From the IMG/VR virus record IMGVR_UViG_3300032116_001647, positions 1 to 20,148 of that record: a stretch of DNA of 20,148 nucleotides; one strand, given 5' to 3'. Shown here one piece after another: positions 12,670 to 20,092 of this stretch; the stretch's first letter is position 1; each line of letters begins with the position of its first letter. Position numbers and translations under genes: made by a program. The notes beneath the pieces were generated by a model. It was not told where the DNA came from, did not search any database, and saw only the letters and a program-made list of their open reading frames with translations. Origin of the DNA: a virus.

Positions 12670-13064
12670 CTCCCTCTTCTGTGCGCTCCGGTCTCGCGAC
12701 ACAACTCGACACACTCACCGGACTTCGCGTCTTTGACTACATTCCCGATCAAGCTCCGACTCCTTGCGCGGTCGTCGGGAATCTCACAATCGAATTCGAC
12801 GAAGCATTCGGACGCGGTCTCGATATGGGAACAGTCGACTGTCTCGTCATAGTGTCACGCATGAACGATCGCGGAGCACAAGACAAGCTCGACGCCTATC
12901 TCGCCGGCTCCGGTGCAGGATCAGTCAAGACCGCGATCGAAGCAGACAAAACACTCTCAGGATCGGTCGCGACAAGTCGCGTCACCCGGGCAACACCGAT
13001 CGAGGTTGACATTTCCGGAATCAAATATTTCGCTTATCGTTACGAGGTAGAAGTCTATGGCTAA
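12666..13064 (+). CDS. Tail terminator / neck protein
   Basis: The 132-residue protein has LATQLDTLTGLRVFDYIPDQAPTPCAVVGN, FDEAFGRGLDMGTVDCLVIVSR, RGAQDKLDAYLAGSGAGSVKTAIEADKTLSG and a final strand pair ISGIKYFAYRYEVEV. This is the pattern of actinophage proteins placed before the major tail protein and assigned as tail terminators, which cap the tail tube. Position after the connector and before the tail tube gene agrees. It overlaps the next small gene by eight bases. Confidence 0.75.
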   Translation: MTPSSVRSGLATQLDTLTGLRVFDYIPDQAPTPCAVVGNLTIEFDEAFGRGLDMGTVDCLVIVSRMNDRGAQDKLDAYLAGSGAGSVKTAIEADKTLSGSVATSRVTRATPIEVDISGIKYFAYRYEVEVYG

Positions 13065-13230
13065 ATATCGAATTATCAGCTCGAAATCTGTGCTCGGCAG
13101 TCCGGGAACAATTATCGACGACGAAGATCTTCTCAATGCTGGAGTGAACATTGACGCACTCCTATCATCGGGAGGACTAGAATTGCAACGAACGCCGAAG
13201 CCGGCAAAGACCCAAGAGGAGACCGAATAA
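13057..13230 (+). CDS. Small protein between tail terminator and tail tube genes (57 aa)
   Basis: Fifty-seven codons from ATG 13057 to TAA 13228-13230. The protein reads MAKYRIISSKSVLG, then GTIIDDEDLLNAGVNIDALLSSGGLE and a charged tail. Small proteins with the DEDL...NIDALLSSGGLE pattern are frequent at this place in phage tails and resemble short LEM/SAP-like helices. It overlaps both neighbours (eight bases upstream, one base downstream), supporting a real gene. GC is near 50%, lower than most neighbours. Function unknown. Confidence 0.65.
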   Translation: MAKYRIISSKSVLGSPGTIIDDEDLLNAGVNIDALLSSGGLELQRTPKPAKTQEETE

Positions 13231-13634
13231 TGGCTCAATACATCGCAGCTACAAAGGCAGTCGTGAATAGCGTGGATATGACGGATCACCTGGTCTCGTG
13301 TGAGCTCGTTTTCACAAAAGAGGCTCAGGATATTACTAGCATGGCGGATAATTTCCGACGTTTTCAGGGCGGGCTCGAGACGTGCTCTGTGACAATGGAA
13401 GTCCAACTCGACCAAGCAGCTGCCGACGTCTCCGCGACGTTCGAGGCTCTCGTCGGCACAACAACGACGATCGCATTGAACCCAACTAACGCAGCTACCA
13501 GCGCGACGAACAGGCTCTACACGATCACGAATGCATTCCTCGAATCGTTCGCTCCGATCTCTGGATCGGTCGGCTCGATCGCGACCGCGACCGCAACCTT
13601 CCAAGGTGGAGATCTCACGATCACAAGCGTATGA
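13230..13634 (+). CDS. Major tail (tube) protein
   Basis: The 134-residue protein is short for a tail tube protein but shows the pattern: YIAATKAVVNSVDMTDHLVSCELVFTKEAQDITSM, FRRFQGGLETCSVTMEVQLD, SATFEALVGTTTTIALNP and GSVGSIATATATFQGGDLTITS, an all-beta arrangement. It lies directly before the frameshifted tail assembly chaperone pair, the expected place for the tube gene. It starts at the A of the preceding TAA and its stop overlaps the chaperone ATG by four bases. Confidence 0.85.
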   Translation: MAQYIAATKAVVNSVDMTDHLVSCELVFTKEAQDITSMADNFRRFQGGLETCSVTMEVQLDQAAADVSATFEALVGTTTTIALNPTNAATSATNRLYTITNAFLESFAPISGSVGSIATATATFQGGDLTITSV

Positions 13635-13936
13635 TCCCGAAAATCAAAATCTCCGTCCAGCACAGTAACGGAACCGCCGGATCCTATTCGGTGACTCCTT
13701 GGGTAATCGACCAATTCGAGACAATGTCGAAAGTCGGATTCATCGGCGCGTTCAGCGACCCGAACGGAATCCAAAACGGTCACCTCAACCTCTTGGCGTT
13801 TCTTGCGGAACGTAACGCCGGAGAACCGGTCGAAGCATGGCGAGAGGCATACATCAAAAGCCTCGAAGAAATGCCAGTAATTGAGGTCGAAAACCCTCCG
13901 AACGCGGAGACGTCCGACAACTCCTCGCCGAGCTGA
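13631..13936 (+). CDS. Tail assembly chaperone, short (G-like) product
   Basis: The zero-frame product has 101 residues: IKISVQHSNGTAGSYSVTPWVIDQFETMSKVGFIGAFSD..., NLLAFLAERNAGEPVEAWREAYIKSLEEMPVIEVENP and a short tail to TGA 13934-13936. The W-IDQFETM and LLAFLAERN-GE-VEAW elements fit the N-terminal chaperone domain made by tailed phages in excess over the fusion form. It chaperones the tape measure protein and is not part of the virion. The last 12 residues are replaced in the frameshift product. Confidence 0.85.
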   Translation: MIPKIKISVQHSNGTAGSYSVTPWVIDQFETMSKVGFIGAFSDPNGIQNGHLNLLAFLAERNAGEPVEAWREAYIKSLEEMPVIEVENPPNAETSDNSSPS

Positions 13937-14061
13937 GCTTGGTGACGGGACTATCTCCGCGAGAACTCAGAGAACATTCAATCGACGATCTCAACGCGCT
14001 CATATACGTCGTCGAGGAAGTCGAAAAAGCCAAAAGAAGGGCGTCTCGTGGCTCTCAATAA
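13631..14061 (+). CDS. Tail assembly chaperone, long (GT-like) product by -1 frameshift
   Basis: Reading zero frame through codon 89 (CCT ending at 13897) and re-reading base 13897 in the -1 frame gives a 143-residue fusion. The added 54 residues read SERGDVRQLLAELSLVTGLSPREL, IDDLNALIYVVEEVEKAKRRAS, ending with TAA 14059-14061. LLAELSLVTGLSPREL is a typical T-domain motif. The -1 frame lacks a convincing own start, and its stop overlaps the next gene. The fusion binds the tape measure during tail building. Confidence 0.82.
13891..13897 (+). promoter_or_regulatory. -1 ribosomal slippery site A AAC CCT
   Basis: The heptamer AAACCCT fits X XXY YYZ in the chaperone reading frame (..GAA AAC CCT..). 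After slippage the tRNAs re-pair on AAA and CCC. A small stem CGGA/TCCG at 13905-13916 starts seven bases downstream, though it is short. It sits 37 bases before the zero-frame stop, as expected for a tail chaperone shift. Confidence 0.75.
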
Positions 14062-14488
14062 ATACCAAAAAGCAGCTCAGAAAGAATATCTCGATTCAGT
14101 CACCGGCGGTCGAGGCAAAGTCGAGATCGAAGGACTGCGCCAGCTGAACAAGACACTCAAGGACTTCTCGAAAGCAACTCGAGAAGAGCTCAAAGAGGTG
14201 CACCGCGAAGCCGGACAGATCGTTGTCGACGGAGCTCTTCGCATTGTGCCATTCCGCACCGGACGACTCGCAGCTTCACTCAAATCAAATCCGACAATGA
14301 AACAAGGACGAGTCCGGATCGGTGACTCATCAGTCCCCTACGCCGGAGCGATCCACTTCGGCTGGGCAGCTCGAAACATTCAACCGAATCCATTCGTCTA
14401 CGACGTATTAGACGACCGGCGACAAGCGGTCTACAACGCATATGCCGAAGGCATCTCGAAGCTCATTATCAAATACGATCTCGACTGA
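14048..14488 (+). CDS. HK97 gp10-like neck/tail protein, placed after the chaperones
   Basis: The 146-residue protein starts at GTG 14048, preceded by AGAAGGG, and overlaps the GT stop. The core reads GLRQLNKTLKDFSKATREELKEVHREAGQIVVDGALRIVPFRTGRLAASLK, then VPYAGAIHFGW and NPFVYDVLDDRR, which matches the HK97 gp10-like family (conserved PFRTG-L--S and YA-A-HFG). Members normally lie between connector and tail terminator and help join head and tail. Here it is between chaperone and tape measure. Confidence 0.75.
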   Translation: MALNKYQKAAQKEYLDSVTGGRGKVEIEGLRQLNKTLKDFSKATREELKEVHREAGQIVVDGALRIVPFRTGRLAASLKSNPTMKQGRVRIGDSSVPYAGAIHFGWAARNIQPNPFVYDVLDDRRQAVYNAYAEGISKLIIKYDLD

Positions 14489-14505
14489 GCAAGTAGAATC
14501 ACGTC

Positions 14506-16107
14506 ATGGCAAAAGCGATAAACGTCGTCGTCACGGGCAACGCAGCTCCGCTTCGCAAAGCCTTAGGACAAACTCAAGGGCATCTCACCGACTTCGCGTC
14601 GAAAGCCCGGAACGCGCTCCTTCCGGCAGCTGCTGCTCTCGGAGGGCTCGCGTTCGCAGCTAATGGCGCGATACAAGCAGCTGCCGATCTCAGCGAATCA
14701 ACATCGCAAGTCGGCGTCATATTCGGCGAAACCCAGAAAGAGATCCTCGACTTCTCAAAGACGACCGCGAAGTCGCTCGGCTTATCGCGGAAAGCGACAC
14801 TCGACGCGACGAGCACTTTCGCAACATTCGGGAAAGCAGCTGGGCTCACGAACAAGGATCTCTCGAAATTCGCGATCGACTTCACGAAACTCTCTGCCGA
14901 TCTCGCGTCGTTCAAGAACACAACCCCAGAAGAAGCAATCACCGCGATCGGCTCAGCTCTTCGCGGTGAAGCTGAACCGCTCCGACGGTATGGCGTCCTC
15001 CTCGACGATGCTTCAATGAGACAGAAAGCTCTCGAGCTGGGGATCATCGAATCCACAAAGCAAGCTCTGACGCCTCAGCAGAAAGTCTTAGCAGCTCAAG
15101 CTCTGATCTATCAGCAAACCTCGGACGCGCAAGGTGACTTCGCTCGCACCTCGGACGGTCTCGCGAACCAGCAGAGAATCCTCCGCGCTCAGCTCGAAAA
15201 CGCCAGAGCGGAACTCGGCGAGAAACTTCTTCCGATCGCGACAAAGATCGCGACGTTCTTCAATGACACTCTCGTTCCGGCGATCCAAGCGGTCGCAGCT
15301 TGGTTCTCCGAGAAAGGCTTCTCCGGCGTCCTCAAATACGTCACCGAAGAAGCAATCCCGAAGCTCCGCGAAAAACTTATCGACTTCGCGAAAGCGTTCG
15401 CGGAATGGATCCCGGACGCATCGCGTCGACTTCTCGAGAACCTTCCCGAGATCCTGTCAACGATCGGTCAATGGGTACTCCGCGAAGGTATCCCAAAACT
15501 CATCGAACTGACGACAAAAATGTCTCTCGCTCTAGCTGCGTTCGCTGGCATCTTCGCGATCGAAGTCGTCAAAGGACTCTCATCGGCGGTCTTCGGCATT
15601 GTGCGAGAGCTGCCAGCAATCTTCGGAGCTCTCATCGAAGGCATCAAGAAGATCGGCGCGTCAATCGGCGAAGCACTCGGAACCGCGATCCAAGTCAGCT
15701 TCGAGAAAACACTCGAATTCATCATCAACGCGGTGAAGTCGCTCATCAACGGCGTCGCAAACCTCATCGAATCCGGTCTCAACAAAGTCTTCGACGGCAT
15801 CAACCACGTCATATATCTCGCCGAGTGGACGAATGGTCCAGCTGACTATCCACGACTGCCGAAAGTCAATATCCCAGAGCTGGCGAATGGTGGCATCGTC
15901 AAAGCTCGACCCGGTGGCACACTTGCGCTCATCGGCGAAGGAGGACGCGACGAAGCAGTCGTCCCACTAGGAGCCGGAGGAATCGGCTCGACCTACAACA
16001 TCACAGTCCAAACCGGAGTCGGTGACGCACGAGAAATCGGTCGACAAATCGTCGAATATATTCAGAAATTCGAGCGCACCGCCGGACAAGTCTTCGCCTC
16101 AGCATGA
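14506..16107 (+). CDS. Tape measure protein
   Basis: The 533-residue protein opens with INVVVTGNAAPLRKALGQTQ, a typical tape measure start, followed by long Ala-rich helices, the conserved domain SESTSQVGVIFGE...ATFGKAAGLTNKDLSKFAIDFTKLSADLASF and ALRGEAEPLRRYGVLLDD. A hydrophobic stretch lies around 339-356. The C-terminus has LANGGIVKARPGGTLALIGEGGRDEAVVPL, common at tape measure ends. At about 0.15 nm per residue this predicts a tail near 80 nm. It has only a weak ribosome site and a 17-base gap before it. Confidence 0.92.
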   Translation: MAKAINVVVTGNAAPLRKALGQTQGHLTDFASKARNALLPAAAALGGLAFAANGAIQAAADLSESTSQVGVIFGETQKEILDFSKTTAKSLGLSRKATLDATSTFATFGKAAGLTNKDLSKFAIDFTKLSADLASFKNTTPEEAITAIGSALRGEAEPLRRYGVLLDDASMRQKALELGIIESTKQALTPQQKVLAAQALIYQQTSDAQGDFARTSDGLANQQRILRAQLENARAELGEKLLPIATKIATFFNDTLVPAIQAVAAWFSEKGFSGVLKYVTEEAIPKLREKLIDFAKAFAEWIPDASRRLLENLPEILSTIGQWVLREGIPKLIELTTKMSLALAAFAGIFAIEVVKGLSSAVFGIVRELPAIFGALIEGIKKIGASIGEALGTAIQVSFEKTLEFIINAVKSLINGVANLIESGLNKVFDGINHVIYLAEWTNGPADYPRLPKVNIPELANGGIVKARPGGTLALIGEGGRDEAVVPLGAGGIGSTYNITVQTGVGDAREIGRQIVEYIQKFERTAGQVFASA

Positions 16108-17366
16108 GCCAAGTCGCCCCTCCAGTCGTCGAAGTCGAATTCGACCTCTCAACGGTGACGAATAGCTTCGTCCTCAACAACGCGACGCAAGGAGTCCTCA
16201 ACGGCACGACGTACCGGCTCGGAGGATCACAATTCACCGACATCACCGACTACGTCTTCGGAGTGTCAATCTCGCGCACCCGATCAACCGCAACCGGAGA
16301 AGAACGATACAACGCTGGAACGTGCTCGATCCTTGTCAACAATGACCAAGCGGTCTTCGATCCGACAATCACAACGATCTCAAGCTCCTATCCTTACGCC
16401 GGGAACATCGTTCCGGGAAAGAATGTTCGCGTCACGATCGGAACGGAACGCCAATTCACCGGAATTGTTCAAGACTGGGACTACGACTACCCTCACACCG
16501 GGATCGCGACCGCTTCGATCCAAGCGTCAGATCGTTTCGTTCAGCTCGCGAACCAATTCATCTCTCCGCGTACCGTCTCCGGCGCGGTCTCCTCAACGAT
16601 GATCGGCACAATCCTCGACCTCCCCGAAATCAACTTCCCTCCAGCTGATCGCGATATCGCGGTCGGTCAAACAGTCATGCAGAGCGTCACCTACACCGAA
16701 CCGACGCTCGTTCTTGGTGCGCTTCAACTTATCGAACGGAGCGAGCCGGGAGCGTTATTCGTCACGAAAGAAGGAGAGCTCGCGTTTCGATCGCGGAGAA
16801 GCAATCCGACCTATTCCGGCGCGGTCGAAATCCGCGACGACGGAACGTCGGTGACGCCGGCGCGAATCGAGGTTGAATATGGCTCTGAGCAGCTCTTCAA
16901 CCGCGCTCAGATCACCCGAGTCGGAGGCTCTTTGCAAGTCGCGGAGAACACCGCTTCACAAGCCGACTATGGCATCTTGCAATTCACCTCGGACGGTCTT
17001 CTCATGTCGACCGACATTGTCGCTCAGTCAATGGCGCAATATTACGCGAACTCATATTCTCAACCGCTCTTCCGTCCTCGTCGAGTAACGATCGACATGG
17101 CAGCTCAAAGCGGATCGAATCAAGGACTGCTCCAAGCTCTCGACCTCGACGATCTTGTGCTCATCGCGTTCACTCCTCCCGGCGGTCAACTCATCGAGAA
17201 ATATATGATCATTGTCGGGATCACTCACAACATGAGCCCAGCGCGACACGAGATCCAATATGACCTCGTTGACGCATCGTCGCTCGCTGGAATCTATGGT
17301 GACGAAGCACTACCTCCAGAAGATCAGCCTCTCTCTCAACTAGACTCGATCGTGTATGGCTTCTAG
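16104..17366 (+). CDS. Minor tail protein, tail hub/baseplate-like
   Basis: The 420-residue protein begins with VEVEFDLSTVTNSFVLN...LGGSQFTDITDYVFGVSISRTRS, then NAGTCSILVNNDQAVFDP, NIVPGKNVRVTIGTERQFTGIVQDWDYDYP, ATASIQASDRFVQLANQ and, near the C-terminus, RVTIDM...LDLDDLVLIAFTPPGG...IVGITHNMSPARHEIQYDL. This matches the minor tail proteins of actinophages that follow the tape measure, related to the tail hub (gp27-like) fold. It would cap the tail tip and hold fibres. Four-base overlap with the tape measure gene. Confidence 0.82.
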   Translation: MSQVAPPVVEVEFDLSTVTNSFVLNNATQGVLNGTTYRLGGSQFTDITDYVFGVSISRTRSTATGEERYNAGTCSILVNNDQAVFDPTITTISSSYPYAGNIVPGKNVRVTIGTERQFTGIVQDWDYDYPHTGIATASIQASDRFVQLANQFISPRTVSGAVSSTMIGTILDLPEINFPPADRDIAVGQTVMQSVTYTEPTLVLGALQLIERSEPGALFVTKEGELAFRSRRSNPTYSGAVEIRDDGTSVTPARIEVEYGSEQLFNRAQITRVGGSLQVAENTASQADYGILQFTSDGLLMSTDIVAQSMAQYYANSYSQPLFRPRRVTIDMAAQSGSNQGLLQALDLDDLVLIAFTPPGGQLIEKYMIIVGITHNMSPARHEIQYDLVDASSLAGIYGDEALPPEDQPLSQLDSIVYGF

Positions 17367-17377
17367 GAGACTGAGAA

Positions 17378-18151
17378 ATGGCTGAAGGATATAAAGCTTG
17401 GAACTCTGGCGACATTCTGAACGCAGCTGACCTCAACGACTACGCCAGCTCACAAGCGGTCATGAGATTCGCGAACGCAGCTGCTAGGGACGCAGCTCTC
17501 ACCTCGCTCGTCGTGGTCGAAGGAATGGTCGCCTACCTCAAAGACTCGAACATTCTCACAGTCAACACCGACGGAACGACCTCGGGCTGGCGCGAAGTAT
17601 CGCCAGCTGAAGCAAACTCGATCAAAGACTCCGCAGTCACCTCAGCAAAAATCCAAGACGGCGCAGTCATAGCCTCCAAAATTCCAGACGGGACAATTAC
17701 CTCCGCAAAGATCCTCGACGGAACAATCGTGAACGCTGACCTCTCCGCGTCAGCTGCGATCGACCTCACCAAACTCGCGTCGCCAGCATGGACGAGCTAC
17801 ACCGCGACAATTAGTCACGGAACCGGCTCACCGACGAAGACCGGATACTATTACAAGATAGGTCGTCTCGTCGTTGTCAAGCTTCAATCATTGACGCTTG
17901 GAGCCGGTCGTAGTGCTGGCGTTGTGACATGCACACTACCAGTCACGGCGGTTAGTGCTAACGGGCTCGCAGTCGGCTCAGCTACTTGGCTGAACGGCTC
18001 GTCATTTCTTACTCAACCGCTCGTCGCAACACTCGCGACCAGCACGACAATCGAATTCTTTGACTGTGCATCTCCCGGATTCGCTTACGCGCCGAGCGCG
18101 TCAACTCTCGATGAATTGAACTTCACAATCACCTACGAATCGACGAGCTAG
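17378..18151 (+). CDS. Tail fibre / minor tail protein with decapeptide-like repeats
   Basis: The 257-residue protein starts MAEGYKAWNSGDILNAADLNDY, the usual fibre start (W--GDILTAADLN). Residues 81-130 hold about five approximate ten-residue repeats of the form I-DG-ITSAKI (KDSAVTSAKI, QDGAVIASKI, PDGTITSAKI, LDGTIVNADL), which form a narrow trimeric shaft in known fibres. The C-terminal 120 residues are beta-rich with GYYYKIGRLVVVK and form the likely tip. AGGAGA upstream gives the start. It would bind the host surface or hold the next fibre protein. Confidence 0.8.
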   Translation: MAEGYKAWNSGDILNAADLNDYASSQAVMRFANAAARDAALTSLVVVEGMVAYLKDSNILTVNTDGTTSGWREVSPAEANSIKDSAVTSAKIQDGAVIASKIPDGTITSAKILDGTIVNADLSASAAIDLTKLASPAWTSYTATISHGTGSPTKTGYYYKIGRLVVVKLQSLTLGAGRSAGVVTCTLPVTAVSANGLAVGSATWLNGSSFLTQPLVATLATSTTIEFFDCASPGFAYAPSASTLDELNFTITYESTS

Positions 18152-18159
18152 GAGCACTC

Positions 18160-19221
18160 ATGCCAACAAACGGACAATTCGTCGTCGGTGAGATCGTCTC
18201 GGCAGCTGACGCGAACCAATATTTCTCACGCGGATCGCGGAATATGCTCATCAACGGCGATTTCCGAGTCGCACAACGCGGAACAAGCTTCGTCTCCGGT
18301 GCGAACAATGACGACACCTACAACCTCGACCGCTGGACACTACTCTCCGACGGGAATGACATAGTCGACGTCACACAATCAACGACCGCTCCGACCGCTG
18401 GACTCTACTCAATCGGGCTCGACGTCGAAACGATAAACAAGAAATTCGGGATCATTCAATTCGTCGAACAACGAAACATGGTTGGAGCCCTTGGACAAGT
18501 CGTGACACTTTCATTCCAAGCTCGTATCTCTGGGACGTCAATCTCAAACGTGAAAGCGGTCGTCCTTGCATGGAGCGGAACCGCTGACACAGTCACAAGC
18601 GACGTCGTATCAGCTTGGGGAGCTGACGGCGTGACTCCAACATTCGCGACGAACTGGACTGCTGAGAACACTCCCTCGAATCTTGCGGTCACTTCCAGCT
18701 GGGCGACGTATCGAATCCAAGCGACAATCGACACCGCCAACACCAAGAATCTCGCGGTCTTCATATGGTGCGACGACACAACGACAACCCTCGGAGACTT
18801 CCTCTATCTCACCGACATTCAGCTCGAGATCGGCGCAGTCGCTTCACCATTCGAGCGACGCAGCTACGGCGAAGAGCTCGCATTTTGTCAAAGATACTAT
18901 TTCCGATGGACTAGTGAGAGTGCTTTCGGCTCGGTGATGATAGCTGCGTTATGGTCTACGACCGCGCACTACGGGCACATGCGTTTTCCGGTGACTATGA
19001 GAGTCAACCCTACGACCGGAGGAAGATCAAACGCGGGAGACTTCCTTGGATATTGGTATGCGACGACCTTTGCTACTGCAACCGCAGTCACGGTCGATAC
19101 TGGAACTGCGACCACGAACACGATCGAAGTCCAATTCACTTTCGCGACTGGCACGACCTCGTCAGCTTCATTCATAAGAGGCTCAAGTAGCGCATGGATC
19201 GAAGTAGGAGCCGAACTATGA
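18160..19221 (+). CDS. Tail fibre protein with jelly-roll (carbohydrate-binding-like) domain
   Basis: The 353-residue protein starts PTNGQFVVGEIVSAADANQYFSRG, again the fibre entry motif, then NMLINGDFRVAQRGTSF (28-44) and YNLDRWTLLSDG, the hallmark of phage fibre jelly-roll domains that bind sugars. The module closes with LTDIQLEIGAVASPFERRSYGEELAFCQRYYFRW (about 223-256), which is shared by many fibre proteins. The last 100 residues form a variable tip rich in Thr/Ala. The AGGAG upstream supports ATG 18160. It is the best candidate for the receptor-binding protein. Confidence 0.85.
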   Translation: MPTNGQFVVGEIVSAADANQYFSRGSRNMLINGDFRVAQRGTSFVSGANNDDTYNLDRWTLLSDGNDIVDVTQSTTAPTAGLYSIGLDVETINKKFGIIQFVEQRNMVGALGQVVTLSFQARISGTSISNVKAVVLAWSGTADTVTSDVVSAWGADGVTPTFATNWTAENTPSNLAVTSSWATYRIQATIDTANTKNLAVFIWCDDTTTTLGDFLYLTDIQLEIGAVASPFERRSYGEELAFCQRYYFRWTSESAFGSVMIAALWSTTAHYGHMRFPVTMRVNPTTGGRSNAGDFLGYWYATTFATATAVTVDTGTATTNTIEVQFTFATGTTSSASFIRGSSSAWIEVGAEL

Positions 19222-19421
19222 AATATCAACTATTCCAATCCCCATTCACGAACAAAATTTCAGTCATTCAACACAACGACGACGGATCGTCAATTTGCTT
19301 CGACCCGGTCAATGACAACACGATCGGCGAACACTATCGCGCATGGCTCGCCGAAGGTAACGAACCTTTGCCAGCACTACAACCCCAGACACAGTCGGAA
19401 CCCGATTCCATAGAAACGTGA
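19218..19421 (+). CDS. Small tail-fibre-associated protein (67 aa), right copy
   Basis: The second copy of the 67-residue protein at 10-213, with Tyr for Phe at residue 40 and Gln for Glu at residue 57; other differences are silent. In this copy the full upstream context is present: the ATG at 19218 overlaps the fibre TGA by four bases, which confirms the start and translational coupling to the fibre gene. Confidence 0.8.
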   Translation: MKYQLFQSPFTNKISVIQHNDDGSSICFDPVNDNTIGEHYRAWLAEGNEPLPALQPQTQSEPDSIET

Positions 19422-20092
19422 CCCGGATCGCCCGGATCCTTATCTGGGCTCCAGCAGCTGCGCTCACACTCATCGCATCACAAGCCTCCGCGACCGGCTT
19501 CATCGTCTGGACTTGTATCGCGGAGCAAAGCTGGACAATGAACCAACCGCTCGAGCATTACGACGCCGGGCTCTATCCCGGCTGGGACGACTGCGAAGCT
19601 TGGCGGAATGGAGACCCCGGTGAGAGCTACGTCTGGAGCTACGGGCTTCCACAAGTAACACCTACAACATCGACAACCTCGACCACCAGCACGAGCACCA
19701 CGTCGACCACGTCGACCACGTCGACCACGTCCACGACGACGACAACCACGATCGCTCCAGAGCCTCCTCCGACGACAGTAGAGACCACCACAACAACCTC
19801 GAGCACCACAACACCTCCGACCACGACCAGCACCTCCACCACCTCCACAACGTCAACCACGAGCACCACAACCAGCACCTCGATAACCACGACAACGACA
19901 GTCCCCGAAACAACCACGACAACGACCACGATCGCTGGGCTCATCAAAAAAGAACCCAAGATCGAATCGCGGTCAATCAACACCGACGCTCTCGCTCCCG
20001 GCGTCACCCCAGAACAAGCGACGGTCGTTGTGATCTCAACGATCACCGCGCTCGTCGTCCCAACACCTACCAGCAGAAAGAATCGGAAATGA
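19418..20092 (+). CDS. Secreted, probably membrane-anchored Thr-rich protein, right allele
   Basis: This 224-residue version has the same signal peptide, two-Cys domain, Thr/Ser stalk and hydrophobic C-terminus with basic tail as the protein at 210-869. It differs by V45L, F53Y, A64N and one Glu-to-Gly after the stalk, and has five more stalk residues: three from an extra 9-base unit at 19699-19725 and two near the VPET segment. Both ends are conserved while the stalk varies in length, so the stalk seems to be a spacer rather than a fixed fold. Confidence 0.85.
   Translation: MTRIARILIWAPAAALTLIASQASATGFIVWTCIAEQSWTMNQPLEHYDAGLYPGWDDCEAWRNGDPGESYVWSYGLPQVTPTTSTTSTTSTSTTSTTSTTSTTSTTTTTTIAPEPPPTTVETTTTTSSTTTPPTTTSTSTTSTTSTTSTTTSTSITTTTTVPETTTTTTTIAGLIKKEPKIESRSINTDALAPGVTPEQATVVVISTITALVVPTPTSRKNRK

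Noticed and set aside
13881-14061. Independent gene starting at ATG 13881 in the chaperone overlap
   Set aside because: The ATG frame gives an Arg-rich product unlike any chaperone. The meaningful T-domain lies in the -1 frame reached by slippage at 13891-13897.
14574-15056. Reverse-strand open frame of 160 codons inside the tape measure gene
   Set aside because: Ser/Ala/Arg-rich shadow of the coding strand without a ribosome site or motif, as with all other reverse-strand frames in the window.
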